A DNA stretch of 64,000 nt from Pegea sp. RAD2-039 (Eukaryota; Chordata; Thaliacea; Salpida; Salpidae). A program made the translations under genes and the position numbers. Under the pieces are notes generated by a model. The model did no database searches. It was not told the DNA's origin and was given only the letters and a program-made list of their open reading frames with translations. This document shows, piece by piece, positions 24,721-37,057 of this stretch; within the stretch, counting starts at the first letter, position 1, and each line of letters begins with the position of its first letter. The stretch lies in NCBI GenBank assembly GCA_034620365.1, contig JAQGEQ010000201.1, positions 372,001-436,000 of the forward strand, in the 5' to 3' direction.

Positions 24721-25685
24721 TTGGTAATCACTGACTCGATAAATACACAAACTTGTTTTTAAATTCAACGGTTCATCTGTTTATTTTTATTCATTGATTA
24801 GCAAAATGTTTAATGTTGTTACATGAGTAATTACAGAATATAAAAATATAAGGCACAACTTATTTTGTAGCAAAAATAAACTTGTTAACAACATTAAATA
24901 AGTAAAATTTGATTCAACATTTTAACTTTAGATTAAAACCTCATATATATATTATGAATGAAATATATTATAATTACTTATACAATTTAAAAAAACTTCC
25001 TTTACAATAAGCGTAAAATATATTTAGCTGACTAACGATAAAATCGTCTTAAATTTTTTCAACTTGATCAACTTCACATATAGAGACAAAAAGTTTTTAA
25101 AAAGTTGGTTTGGTTTTGTCAGATATCTCATCGTCTACTTGTCAATTTTTTTAGCATCTGTTAAGAAGATTATCAGTCAATAAAAATTAGAGAAAACTAG
25201 GAGTTAAACTTCTACAATTTCACTGCAGTTATTTTGAGTTGATTTATTTTGAAAATAATTTCTCAAATCTTTTAAATGATTTATTACATCCTAAAATCTG
25301 TTTAATACAATATTTGAACATCCTATATATTACACAATTTAAAATTAAACATCTACAACCACCACTCAAGATATATTTACCGGTAAAGTATTCTCGCTAT
25401 TTTTATAAGATTATAAAAGCAAAATTCCATTTCTTTAAGGCCTGCTGCTAAGAAAAATATAGGGCTTCAAACAGGTCAGATTTATTTGAACTTGCACCAA
25501 ATTCTTTAAAGCAGTTTTGGGAATTTAGTTAATTTTGGTTTAATAATATATATCAATGTACAAAATTCATTCTAATAACAATCCAAGTTCATTTTTACTA
25601 CCTAAATCCAGTTTGAGATTCGAACTTTTCAGCTTCTTATAAATTTTTCTGATAAAACTTTAACACTTTCTCGTATTTTTATCAT
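24721..25685. other. Intergenic, nothing recognised
   Basis: Nearly 1 kb of AT-rich sequence before the next LINE fragment. The frame at 25239-25451 is low-complexity and unsupported. Confidence 0.45.
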
Positions 25686-26550
25686 TCAATAGATTTATTA
25701 TTCAACGAGTATCTTCTGTCCTAGACCTTGGTATTACTCTATCATCTGACTTTAAATGGCGCATTTATGTTTCCAAAATCTTTGCAAAATCAATCAACCT
25801 TGTCTTCCTTATTATAAAGACCTTTAATTCTAAGAACCCATGCTTTTTATCAATCTTTTCAAATTGTACGTACGTCCAATTCTTGAATACAATGTCAGTG
25901 CATGGATGGCATTTCAAGTTAGTGATATCAAGAAAATCGAATCTGTTCAGGCCACATTTACTAGATTAGTATGTAGAAATCTTAATAATAAATATGATGA
26001 TTATAAACATCGTCTCAGCTTCTTCAATTTAGATACTTTGAAAGTTCAGCGGATTAAATACGAATTAATTCTTATTTTTAAAATGATCCACAATTTAATT
26101 GACATTCAGTTTGATGATTTCTTTTCTATTAGTCCTTCCTTCAAGTTATATCAGCTCAGACGACACACATTACACCTTAATAAGCCTATATCACCTAGTG
26201 AATTGGTCAGAGCAAATTTTTTCTCATACCGCACAATTAATACTTGGAACCAGCTGCCATCAGACATTGTCATGTCAGAATCACTCGTGTTGTTCAAGAA
26301 GAAGTTGAACAATTATAACATTACCAACATTGTCATTTCTAAACTGTGATTTTTTTTTCTTTTTTATATTATTAATATTCCATGTAATTGTTCACTTTTA
26401 TATACTTTTAGAACTACTGAAATGCCATGTGTTACATATTTTACTTTCTATATTTTTGACTAAATAAATATTATTTGTGAGAATGTGTGTTAGCGAGAGG
26501 TGCTTTCTTCAGGTACCCTCCTCCGTGTTTATTGAAATGAATAAAAAAAA
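25686..26550 (+). mobile_element. 5'-truncated LINE copy with intact RT C-terminus
   Basis: 3' part of the same CR1/L2-like LINE. The insert begins within the RT region (compare 39153 on). It keeps an open 170-codon frame at 25840-26349 for the RT C-terminal (thumb and connection) domain, with YVRPILEYNVSAWMA, IESVQATFTRLVC and LYQLRRHTLHLNK. The 3' UTR and the tail gttagcgagaggtgcttt follow, ending in an ataaaaaaa stretch. It is the best-preserved copy of this domain here; the longest element (36-39.6 kb) has lost it. Confidence 0.88.
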
Positions 26551-27208
26551 GTTGTCATGACATCTTGATAATCATCACAATATATTTTTTATGATATTTG
26601 ATAATCCTTTTAAACTACCCTATGTTCGTCTGTTTGTTAGTGAGTCTTATAAAAGTGATTTGCGACAAACTTTATAAACCCAAGAATTGTTGACAACTTG
26701 ATTGGGTTTAAATCTGGTGTTCAACTGGAGTTACTAGGCTTTAATTTTAGAGAGTATCTTTTCAAGTACTTGCTTCAAAAAATTATCTTCCCTTCATACG
26801 ACTAAATACTCTGAAATAATTACTCCCCAGTTAAAAATTCTTTCTACTACTTTTAAAATTGAAAGATGAGCTGAGGTGATCTGCGGAGTTTTGAATGATT
26901 TTCGAATTGCAACTTGAAATCTTTATCAGTTACAAAGTGGGTTTATTTACTGAAACTAAAAACATGATAGTTTGAAAAAATTACATCTCTATTCTCAACC
27001 GTTTCTTTCATATTTACAAAATTATGTCGAAAATCAAACTGAATCGTTGCATCAACACTGTAATAACCAAAAACCCATCTAGTTGTCGTCTACTGCTTTA
27101 TTCATCAACAGAACTAACAAACGTCAAATACTAAAAGTTTCTGGAAAGTTGTATCAGATAACTTGCATCAATTTGTTATTACTTAGAAATTTTTATTAAA
27201 AACAAATC
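26551..27208. other. Spacer downstream of PLAA
   Basis: About 650 bp between the LINE tail and the PLAA stop codon, which is read on the minus strand. It would contain the PLAA 3' UTR. Nothing else was recognised. Confidence 0.45.
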
Positions 27209-30200
27209 TTATTTGAGGAGTCGTTTTATGAATGGGATGCATTTAGTGACCTTCTCAGAAGAAGAATGTACTCTTTCAATCCGAAGAAGACTTTCATGAG
27301 CATCTAGAGAAAGAGCAGCAGCCGCACATACATCATTGTTACATATTATTGTACCAAAGGTGACTAACAAACGAAAACAAGCTTCAGATGAGTCGTCACA
27401 CTCCATCAAGTGTGTCAACACGTTTGTGAGGTTCTTCATTCGAACTTCATCATATTTAGCTTCATTTTTATACAAATTAAATAAAACAGCGTAGTTGAGA
27501 AGTAAGGTAGAAGCAGCGATCTTCGACATCCGATCACTTGGTGGCAATGAAGTGATGTCGAGGACATAAGAGCTACTTTCGATCAACATCTGGATACCTT
27601 TGGTGCTTGTGAAAAGATTTGAAAGACATCTGAGTGACAAGAAGCGAGCAGAAGTCGACGGCTTGCTTTCATCTGACGTCACAATTGGTTTCATCAAGAT
27701 CCCGAAGATCTCTTCAATTCGATCATTTGTAAACAAAGATTCATGATTGGGATGATGAACGATGAAGAGGCGGAGTAGGTCGATCACAGGGAAGAGTATG
27801 TCTTGAAAAAGGAGCTTGTTTAGTATCCTGTAAAGAAGCTTCATCAACTAACTTGATGGCCAGTGCAGCAACTTCCACAATTGTTCAGTTTCCGCATGAG
27901 TGGGTTTGTGATTGACATCCGTCAGGTTTTCCAACATCACCAAATCATCAGAGTCCAGATTGCTGGAAGAGTTTTCGGATAGCTCCATGATCTTCTCTGC
28001 CAATTTCAAATTGAATTGAAGAATGTTGATGATCATCAACAGATTCAAATGACTCACTGATCATGGCAGATGAGTTTGCGGATGCAAAAGTGATGTAGGT
28101 TTGTTGTGGGAAGAAAGGGTTAGTTGATTCTTGATCAGGAACATATCTGAATCAAACATTAAAATGGGATTTCATCAAATTCAACAAAGTATCACCTATC
28201 AGGAGCAATCATGGGATCTCGGATGTTAGATGAAACTTCACTTCTCACACCGTTGTCACCAGAAGGTATGTGTCGCCCAGTACCAGTAAATGGGTCAGTC
28301 TCACTTGCCTGACCAAATGAAGATGTTTCCATGGGAACATAACCTCCAGAACCTGAAAATATAAAAACATGAAGATGAGAATGAAGAAAGGTTTGATGAT
28401 GAACCTGTAAATGGATCTCTATATGATGAAGAGTTCTGTAATTGTGATTGGCCAGTAGCTTTTGAGTTATCATAAATAAAGTTGGCTATTTTCTCTAAGA
28501 ACTGCTGGTCCAAGTTCTCATTGTCAATAAATCTCTGAGCAGCTTCCCAAGGGTCTTCTGACATGTTATAGGGAAGTTTAAGAGGCGGTCTTCCTTCTTG
28601 AATATCAACCGAAAACACATAATCATATTCCTTGCCTGCAAGAAATCATGAAAAGAGTTGGAAGTGATTTGAAGTTGGTACTAACCCATGTAAGTGGATT
28701 TGCTGGACTTCTCAGAACCTACTACCTCACCAATGTTAATCCATTGATTGTCGGAAGAACTCCATTGATAAGCTTCAACTTTACCCTCGTGTTTAATCAT
28801 TTGAACTTGGCCATCTTTTTTACCTGCAAATTAACTGTTTAAAGTAAGAAGCAAATATCGAAATAAAAAACATTTCAATCATATTTGAGAGATCTTCAAA
28901 CCAAGGTGGTTAAATCCATACCTTCATTCTGTAAGAAATCTCTTGTAGGTAAAGATTTTGTATCAATATCTCCCAGATCATTTGCTGATTCAGCAATTTT
29001 GCAACTAGATAGCTCTGCTTGAAAGATCGCTCGATCTTCATCAGAAGCAAATCGATCAGGGGATCTTGTGAAGATGTGGATTACAGCATCACTACATCCC
29101 ACTGCCACGTCACCATTCTAATCGAAGATGACAAATGAAAAAGTATCTAGTCAAGAGTGTTGCGCTAATTATTGAGATGAACGAAGCATGAAGATAAAAA
29201 GAAATAATCGAATTTCAGCTGAATCAAATTTGATGAATTACAACAAATGTCTTCAATATCAATCCTAGTAATTTGAAAAACATCTTACATTCATCGCAAT
29301 AATACTCCAGGGACTTTGAGCTGGCAGCGAGATTGTTTGCAAAGCTGTTGGTTTGGACATAGACCATACTTTGACTGTGCGATCTTCACTGCAGCTCACA
29401 AACTCTAAAGACAAATATGGAAGTAGTTTTGCATTCACTATATTCATTTTGAAATATTTTATGACATACCTGTTGAACCAGGTAAAACTGCGATTGAATA
29501 AATATAATTTTTGTGTCCATAATATTGATCTAAACATTTTCCTCCAAGATCCCATTTTCTTATACTGGCATCGTTTGAACACGAAATAAAAGTTTGATTA
29601 TTTAACCAAGCCAAACCTCTCACACAATCCTCATGACCTGAACATAATTGAAACACAAGTTGTTTAAATTAGATATTTAGAATATAGAGAAGTGAACAGC
29701 TTCATATATTGAAGATTAACCTGTTAGAGTTTTGAATAACTTTCCAGACTTGAATATTTTTATAGTTTTATCAGCTGATGCAGTGATGACAACTTCTTGG
29801 CTTGCTTTAAAAATAACATCCCAAACAGCAGCTTTATGACCAACCATCTCATAGATAGTACTTCCTTCAATTGATAAGCTAGATACATCAATTTTCCACA
29901 GACGAGCGGTCATGTCCCAAGACCCACTGACTAGTAGTCCATTTTGATCAACAGACAAGCAACAAACTGCAAGTGGAACACATTCACTATAAAGCAGTGA
30001 CCAATTGTTACTTTAACTTTAGTAAAAATTAATTATAAACACTTTAAAGTTCGTTTAAAGAAAAACAAACAAACTGACTATAAAATTAACTCAATACAAA
30101 TTATTTTATAAACAAGATATACAAAAATACTAATTTTAAATAATATTTATTATTATTAAAATATTAAAAATATTTATAAGTACCACAAAAATTAAGAAAT

Positions 30201-30651
30201 CATCATTAAAAATATTATTTAGAACCAGCAAACAAAATGAAGTTGATTTTAAAAATTTTATCAATTTTACCATTATCAAGATGACCACTAAGAGCTAATA
30301 GTGGATCAGTCTTTCCATTAGAATATACATGTATTGTTTTATCATTACTTCCGGTAAATATAAGACCATCAGGATAGATATCATTTACTGGAAACATAGC
30401 AACAACACAAGAAACAAACTTTTTATGACCAAGAAAGCAGCTGGACTCTTTATATTGACCACTATACAAAAAAACAATTTAATAAAAAGTTAAAATTAAT
30501 ATCAAAATTCTTACTTTTCTTCATCCCATAATCTTGTGGTTTTATCTCTTGAACATGATAAAATTGAATTATTAGAATATGAATAAACAGATCTAACATC
30601 AGATGTATGACCCTTTAGACTACTTCGGTATTTATAAGCTGTATCAGCCAT
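27209..30651 (-). CDS. PLAA: PLAA / Doa1 (Ufd3) ubiquitin-binding p97 cofactor
   Basis: Twelve exons on the minus strand: 30651-30515, 30461-30271, 29966-29721, 29637-29470, 29404-29289, 29117-28922, 28823-28686, 28635-28405, 28352-28196, 28146-28058, 27996-27853, 27801-27209. Total 2406 nt, 801 aa (human about 795). Residues 1-~290 form a seven-bladed WD40 propeller: [62 protein letters not shown]. The PFU ubiquitin-binding domain starts near 352 ([28 protein letters not shown]). Two DPFTG motifs follow, then the C-terminal PUL domain (~540-801), which binds p97/VCP in other animals. PLAA routes ubiquitylated membrane proteins and stalled ribosome or lysosomal damage substrates. Introns 10 and 11 are only 61 and 51 nt; those junctions were chosen to keep frame and similarity. 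Confidence 0.93.
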
Positions 30652-33049
30652 TTTATTCAGCAATTTAAAAGCTAGATTTATTCAGTTAACAACTATATAA
30701 TAGCAACCATGAATACATACAACTAAACAAAATGTATAAAGCTCAAAAATATATTCTAAGAAAACAACTTTGAATAAATCAAGTAATAAATAAGAAAATA
30801 TTATTAGCTGATTAAAAAAATTAATAATAAAAATCTATCTCTAAAAACTGATTATTCAGGTGAATTAAAAAACTAAAAACTTGGTATATACAAGATTTAT
30901 ACTATCTTGGTAAGATAATGTTGGCTATAAACATCTGCAATCAAACAAAAGTTAATTAATGACTGTAACAGACTTTATATAAATAAAACCAAAAACCAAA
31001 TATAAAGCTAGTGATAGTTAAAACAAAAATAAAATTAATTTCAATTAATTGAAAAAGTTGAGAAAAAGCTAGTTTCATCCTGAATTAAAAATTTAATAGA
31101 AGTATTTTAATGTTAAATAACACAACTCAAATTTATCAATATTCTTTCTAAGAAAAATTTCTAGGAAAACCCTTGCTTACAAAACAAAATGACATGTAGA
31201 AAGAAAATTATTTAAATAAAAAAGACAAATAATTAACGGAAAACTATCGTTAAGTTTAAAGCCATCTGAAAAACGTTATTATAGTTTGCTAAATTAAAAA
31301 TGTATAACTTTTAAATTGCTTTAGAAGTATCTTAAAAGCTCACAATACAGCTTACAAGTATTAAAACGATCTAATCAACCATCAGTAAAGAACTTCCGCT
31401 GTGAAATAACACATTTGAAATATTTTATTGTACAGCAAAGATTATACATTTAGAGACTTAATGGAAAACAACATAAAAAAAATAGAAATAGATGATGACA
31501 GAAGCTGATAAGTGGAGAAAATAATTTATTAAGTTCATATACAACAACGGTTCTGTTATGGCTTATAGCACAAATGTCACCAAAAGGCAGTTGATTAAGT
31601 TTGAATTTAAAATAGTCTTTCTAATGATCTTACTCTATCTAAATCTTTTGCTTTCCAGAATGAAAGAGCCTCAACATTGAATTCTATATTCAGTATTTAA
31701 CTTGATTTGAATTTTTCTGTTTGATTTCTATCAAGAAAAAATAGGCTCTTGGCGTTTCCCGACTTCAGTCTCGAAGGAGTCGGCAAAGATACTGACTAGG
31801 CTAGATTTATTTTGCAAATTAAAATGATTTAGCAATTTATATTTAAAATACTCTATTGGTAAAAATAATAAGGTCTTTCTGATGTTAATAATTTGAAAAC
31901 TCGTTTTTTATCATAAATTTATAGAATGAATTCGCAAATCTTTTGGTAAGCTCAATATAAACCCACAGCAGTAAAAAACTGGAAACTACAGATTTAAGCA
32001 AATAAATCATTTAGAATAATGTAAACTGTGTTAGCAACCTTAGATTTGATTATGATACAGAAGATTAAGGTTGAGAATTTTTAAAACCAGTTGCTTTCGT
32101 GTGCCCAAAAGTTCGGTCGAAACAATTCGATTGAAAAAAAGTTACAATTGGAACTACCAAAAACTTGAAGCAAAAGCAGCCATTTTTTATTTTATATCAA
32201 AAACTACAACAGCTTGTTAAGACGGTAAATAAACGTAGCATAATTTAACTACAAAATTTAAAAATGAAAGCTAGTATGTTTAATAATCGTCTATCTTTGA
32301 ATTGAGATTTGTTAGTAACAAAATATTTGGATAAAGAGCAAACAGATGATGCAGTACATTTTTTATATAAAATCCACTATCAAGAATAAGTTTACATCCT
32401 AAAATGTTCTGGTAAATCAAGACCTATGCCTTGAAAACAAGATCTTAATCTTTAAAACTACCACTAACTAGATTTAGAATACTCTATAAACTACAATCTA
32501 TAACAAACTCTCAAACAAATTAGACTATCAGAAAAGTATCGAGTTGTCTACTAACTGATGAACGGATGAATATTTTAATAGCAGTTGATAAATCTGTTAA
32601 ATCAAATCTGAATGAAATTGACATCATTCATTTAATATTCTAATTTTCACACTTTAGTAAATATTCAATTTAAAAATGACTTTTAAGATGTTTACAAATT
32701 TGGTTTTCATCAATCAAGTTAATACTGCAAATACTGGACTAGAAAAATATCAAAGTTAAAAACTACTTTGTTAATTTTATTTCAAATTTCTTTCTTGAAA
32801 TTCTCCAAAAAATAGTGGAAAATATCAAACGTGTTGCCTCAATATCTACAATTTTCATCAAACATAACATCACTAACGAAATAGAAGGATAAATGTTTAT
32901 TTCCAAAAGTTAATGAACAAAATTGTTTAATATGATACCTGAATATTTCTTCAGAAATATTTGATATTTGACCTGAGCTTTTTGTTTGTCATGAAACAAA
33001 AATGTTAATTGCAGTAAAAGCAAACAAAATCCACCAAGTAATGAATCAA
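30652..33049. other. Intergenic between PIN1 and PLAA
   Basis: About 2.4 kb of AT-rich spacer with no reading frame worth reporting. It contains the PLAA promoter side near 30.65 kb and the PIN1 3' side near 33 kb. A GC-richer patch at 31741-31800 contains a hairpin, listed separately. Confidence 0.5.
31759..31783. other. GC-rich hairpin in intergenic DNA
   Basis: CCGACTTC and GAAGGAGTCGG-side bases pair as an 8-bp stem (one T-G wobble) closing a 9-nt loop. It sits in a GC-richer patch surrounded by AT-rich spacer. There is no associated gene and its function is unknown. Confidence 0.4.
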
Positions 33050-34338
33050 CTAAGCTATACGAAGAATGATGTGAACACCAGAATCACTTTCAATTGGATC
33101 ACTTAAGTCGTTGGGTTTCAAAGCAAATGCCGCATTTTCAAAAGCTTTCTGCATCTTTCCTGCACATATAAAATAAAGTTGAATTGAAAATTGAAGCAAA
33201 TCTACAAATATTAAAGAAATCAGGATCTGCGAAATTACCGCAGATCAAAATGCTTTTAATAAACTGTAGAAGTTTACTTGCGAAGGTTTTATTAAGTTCT
33301 TTAATAATATTTGGGCTTAAGACAGGACTCGAACACTAGTACTTGAATTCAAGGTTGTTATTGTTGATGAAATTACAGCTACTAATTCTAGATGTAGAAA
33401 GTGAAGAAAATATATAATTGTTAACATTTCATAATTGTATGATAATTATTCCATTTTTTGGTTGAGCTTTGTAAGCCAAAGAAGTAGACAGAAAGAATTT
33501 GACAACTATTCCCCCTTCCTTCGCATACGCTTTGATTCAGTAGAGAAGCGCGTGCTGAACAAAGCAACAACTAGGTAGTGGCACTGTTTAGTTACTCTTG
33601 ATTTGCGTTTAAAAAGGTTTGTTCTTATCAAAATAATTTACATCAAAAAGTTATATTGTTAAAGAAATATAAAATCACACTTAAAGAGCAATTTAAGTGA
33701 CCTCGTGGAAAAGATCCAAGATCACCTCCTCGTTTTCCTGATGAACAATCGCTAAAGTTCTTTGCTAAAGTTTCAAAATCTTCTTGACCGGAAACAATCA
33801 TCTTACGATAAGCTATTCACAAAATATCAACTCAATTCGCTTGTTGAAGTTGAAAATATTTGCTACAAACCACTAATCAGTTCATAGGCTTCTTCTCGTG
33901 TCCTTGAAATACGTTGCCCATCAATAGCAACAGGGCGACGAACATGTCTATGTTTCACAAGCAGGTGCAGGCAGTGTGCAGTCTACAAAAACCACTCATC
34001 AAACTTTATAACAAAAAGCAAATTATTCAAAGAAATAAGATCTTGCATGTATAAAAAAATTGATATAATCATATATAGGGATAACAAAACTGAAAAAGTG
34101 TATTTGCTGAGGACTTCATTTAAAATTCAAATTACTTCTGGTCGTTCTGGTCGTTTTGCTGCTACAACTGGTCGATCCCATTGTGTTTTTTGGGTATATT
34201 TGTTCATGTAGTAAGCTCTACCTACAATAATAAACAAAATAAGTTGTTTATGAAAATAAATTTAAATTAACCGGAAGATCTGCTTTCTTTCTTTATCCAA
34301 CCATCAGGTAAAGGAACTGACTGTTCATTATCAGACAT
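33050..34338 (-). CDS. PIN1: PIN1 peptidyl-prolyl isomerase (WW + parvulin)
   Basis: Five exons on the minus strand: 34338-34272, 34221-34136, 33982-33871, 33812-33702, 33159-33050. Total 486 nt, 161 aa (human 163). The N-terminal WW domain keeps both tryptophans (W14, W37) and the SRSSGR loop that binds phospho-Ser/Thr-Pro. The parvulin domain follows directly. It keeps the phosphate-binding K61, R66, R67 (VKHRHVRRP), catalytic C111 ([16 protein letters not shown]), H57 and the DSGVHIILR end, which correspond to human K63, R68, R69, C113, H59 and S154/H157. It isomerises pSer/pThr-Pro bonds in cell-cycle and transcription proteins in the nucleus. Every catalytic residue is present, so it should be active. 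Intron 4 (33160-33701) is the longest. Confidence 0.96.
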
Positions 34339-35799
34339 CTTTTATTCTTAAAGGTATCTGTAATTGACGAAGATAATTTATGTTATCAGATTTGAGTAAT
34401 TTAATATTGTAAAATGTAGATTGAAATATTTAAAGTAATTAGAGCATTACTTTAAATAGTTCTTTAATTTTTTTCAAAAATGATTAATGTAATAATTCAA
34501 AATTTGTTTAAATACAAGTCAACAGACAGTAAGTAAAATGAAATACAAATTTCAAGTTTTGTGAGTTACATGATAGATCATTTAAATGTAATTGCATAAA
34601 TTAGGTTTTACAGGTAAAATAAAATTATTTAAAAAAATTATTGGAGTTAATGCACAAAAATACAAAATAGTTTAAGAAAATTCTACAACAAAATATCAAT
34701 TAAACTTGAACTATATTTGCTTAATATATTTTGAATAGATATTAAATTCAATGCCAGTTAGTTGATAATCTTAATTTTATGGAAAAATACAAATAAAAAT
34801 GGATATTAAAATCTTAAGTAAAAAAGTTAAAAAAATAGAAGCTAATAAAATTAATAAATAAATTGCAATTTTACAAAAAATACAATTCATGATAAAAAAT
34901 TTCAAACTTTATAATAATATAAGAGGGCTATGAACCTTTTGAAAAATCAAAAAATAAATAAGTAGAATAATTTAAAGTGTTATTTAACAACATATAAAAG
35001 ACATTTATTATGTAGATGGAATCATAAAAGTAAGACAATATGACTCAACAAAGTAGTAAAACGCTATATATAACATAATGAAAAATGACTAAGAATAAAG
35101 CAAATATAAAAACATCAGAATGATTTTATAAATTACCACAAAAACTACTATAATTTACCTAAATAAAAGTATTGCAATTTTCTGCGTTATTCATAATCGT
35201 AAAAACGTTTTCGCACAGTAAGAGGATATATTTGATCATCGAAAATCATTATAATATTTTAATCATAAATATAATCAGCAATAAGTAAGTATAAAAAGAT
35301 ACAAAAAATGTTTTTTTGTTATACTTTAATAACTTCTTTAAAGCAATAATTATTTTGATACTTTGTCTAAAAATGAGATTATTACTCAGTGGGCTCCTAT
35401 TCGATTTCTCTGTCTGTTTTCTGGCTCCTTTCAACTGTCCATGGAAACAGGCTTTTGCCTTAGTTGCTTTTCAAGAGATTTTCATAATTATTTGAAAGAT
35501 TTAATAATAAATTTCTTATTCTTCTTGGTGGCAAATAAATTGTAAAAATACTGTTTTGGTTCATGCAAGCTTATTTTATTTGGATAAGGTTTTCAGAATA
35601 TAGGTTATATTCTATTAGTAAAGGCCCAAAAGTTGTGATAAATTCTTTCTGCCAATTGGTTTATATATTATCAGTGAATAATTACTATATTTGTACAAGA
35701 AATCGATCGAAAAATTTTTGGTTTTGTTATACTACAAATTCATGGTAAAAAGAAACTGTGTTTAAAGTTTCTACTTATTCGGACAAAAGTAAGAAAATA
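34339..35799. other. Intergenic upstream of PIN1
   Basis: About 1.4 kb of very AT-rich DNA. Small frames near 35249-35748 are unsupported and lie on both strands. I see nothing but the presumed PIN1 promoter. Confidence 0.45.
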
Positions 35800-36012
35800 A
35801 TGGAATCGAATGAAAGCAGACCGAATGTACCGTACAAAAAAATTAGAGTCCCTTTCTGACAAACCTTCTTCATCAACTCAAATTGCAATGGCGATTACCA
35901 TCCGTGAATAAAATTTGCTCCGGTTAGGATTCGACAATAGAGTGTAATAAATGACTCTCCTGGTTTTATCTAACCTGTAGTGATGTAAGCGAGAAAATTT
36001 ATGATATATTTG
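35800..36012 (+). mobile_element. Decayed partial LINE ORF1 copy
   Basis: About 200 bp that match the start and PHD-finger region of ORF1 in the next element (compare 36150-36330), with many substitutions and small deletions. An example is 'ctctcctggttttatctaac' against 'ctcttctggtttcatctcac'. It lies head-to-tail directly before the longer copy. It is either an older insertion or part of a local rearrangement. Confidence 0.7.
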
Positions 36013-36112
36013 AATAAGTAATCTTAATTTTTGAATAATTCATTTTATTTGAATAAGTTTCAGGTTATTCAATTTGAATAAGTGACAGTAAAAAGACAAG
36101 ATTGTAAAATCT

Positions 36113-37057
36113 ATGGTGGACCCAAATAAAACTGGCAAGACCTTACGTTCAAGTGTACAGAAAAATTCTGACAAACCGACTTCTTCAAAACAAGCTTCCA
36201 ATGGCAATTGCCAATCCTGCAATAAATTTTGCTATGGTGGAGATCCGGTAATAGAATGCATTAAATGCCTCTTCTGGTTTCATCTCACCTGTAGTGATGT
36301 GAGCAAAACAATTTATGAAATATTTGATAACAACCAAATGAAGCAAATGGGGTTTAAATGGTTCTGCATTAAATGTAGAACCATGGACACAACAACTACC
36401 TCCTCTAATTATAATTCAAACCTATTGTCCGACATCAGCAAATCGATAACCACTGAATTGGTCAAATTTAAATCTGAAATTGGCAACTATGTTGCCAAGA
36501 TCAACGAAAAAATCTCTAGTTTGTCTGAATCAATGGACGAACTGGATACCTCTACAAAGAAGCCTCTCACATGGGCCTCGGTGGTCGGTGATCCCGGTTC
36601 CGTAAAAAATGCTAGCATGGTGCAGCTTCTTGCCAAGAAGGTCACCGACACACACAAAAAACTTACTTTGTACCGTGAAGACAGAGAAAACAATCTCATC
36701 ATCTTTAATGTCTCTGAGACTAATAAAGATGATGACAGTAGGTTTTTTAATCAAATGTGCTCTCAAAGCCTTGATTTTGTGGACGTTTTAAAGGTATCAA
36801 TGACTAGACTTGGAGCAAAAAGCTCATATCATCAAAGACCGTTGAAAGTGTCTTTTCAGGAAAATTGGAACAAATGCAAGTTTCTTGCCAAGCTGTATAA
36901 GCTAAAGCTTGGCAAAAAATTCGAGTACATTAGAGTAGGAAATGATATGTGTGAAGATGATCGCTTAAAAAATAAGCGTCTTCTAAAAGAAGCGTATAAC
37001 CGAAATCAGAAGGAACAACCAACTGATTCCAAATACAAAGTTCGAGGTCCACCATGA
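36113..37057 (+). CDS. LINE ORF1 protein with PHD finger
   Basis: Intact 314-residue frame. A C4HC3 zinc finger of PHD type lies at about residues 36-84: CQSC, ECIKC, HLTC and WFCIKC supply the ligands. A coiled-coil stretch at ~100-145 (DISKSITTELVKFKSEI) follows. A domain beginning RENNLIIFNVSETN resembles the RNA-binding (RRM-like) region of ORF1 proteins, and the C-terminus is basic. By analogy it binds element RNA as an oligomer in the ribonucleoprotein. The stop codon overlaps the ATG of ORF2 (ATGA at 37054-37057), suggesting coupled reinitiation. Confidence 0.85.
   Translation: MVDPNKTGKTLRSSVQKNSDKPTSSKQASNGNCQSCNKFCYGGDPVIECIKCLFWFHLTCSDVSKTIYEIFDNNQMKQMGFKWFCIKCRTMDTTTTSSNYNSNLLSDISKSITTELVKFKSEIGNYVAKINEKISSLSESMDELDTSTKKPLTWASVVGDPGSVKNASMVQLLAKKVTDTHKKLTLYREDRENNLIIFNVSETNKDDDSRFFNQMCSQSLDFVDVLKVSMTRLGAKSSYHQRPLKVSFQENWNKCKFLAKLYKLKLGKKFEYIRVGNDMCEDDRLKNKRLLKEAYNRNQKEQPTDSKYKVRGPP

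Noticed and set aside
29353-29589. Plus-strand frame across PLAA exons
   Set aside because: Antisense shadow of the WD40 exons and an intron.
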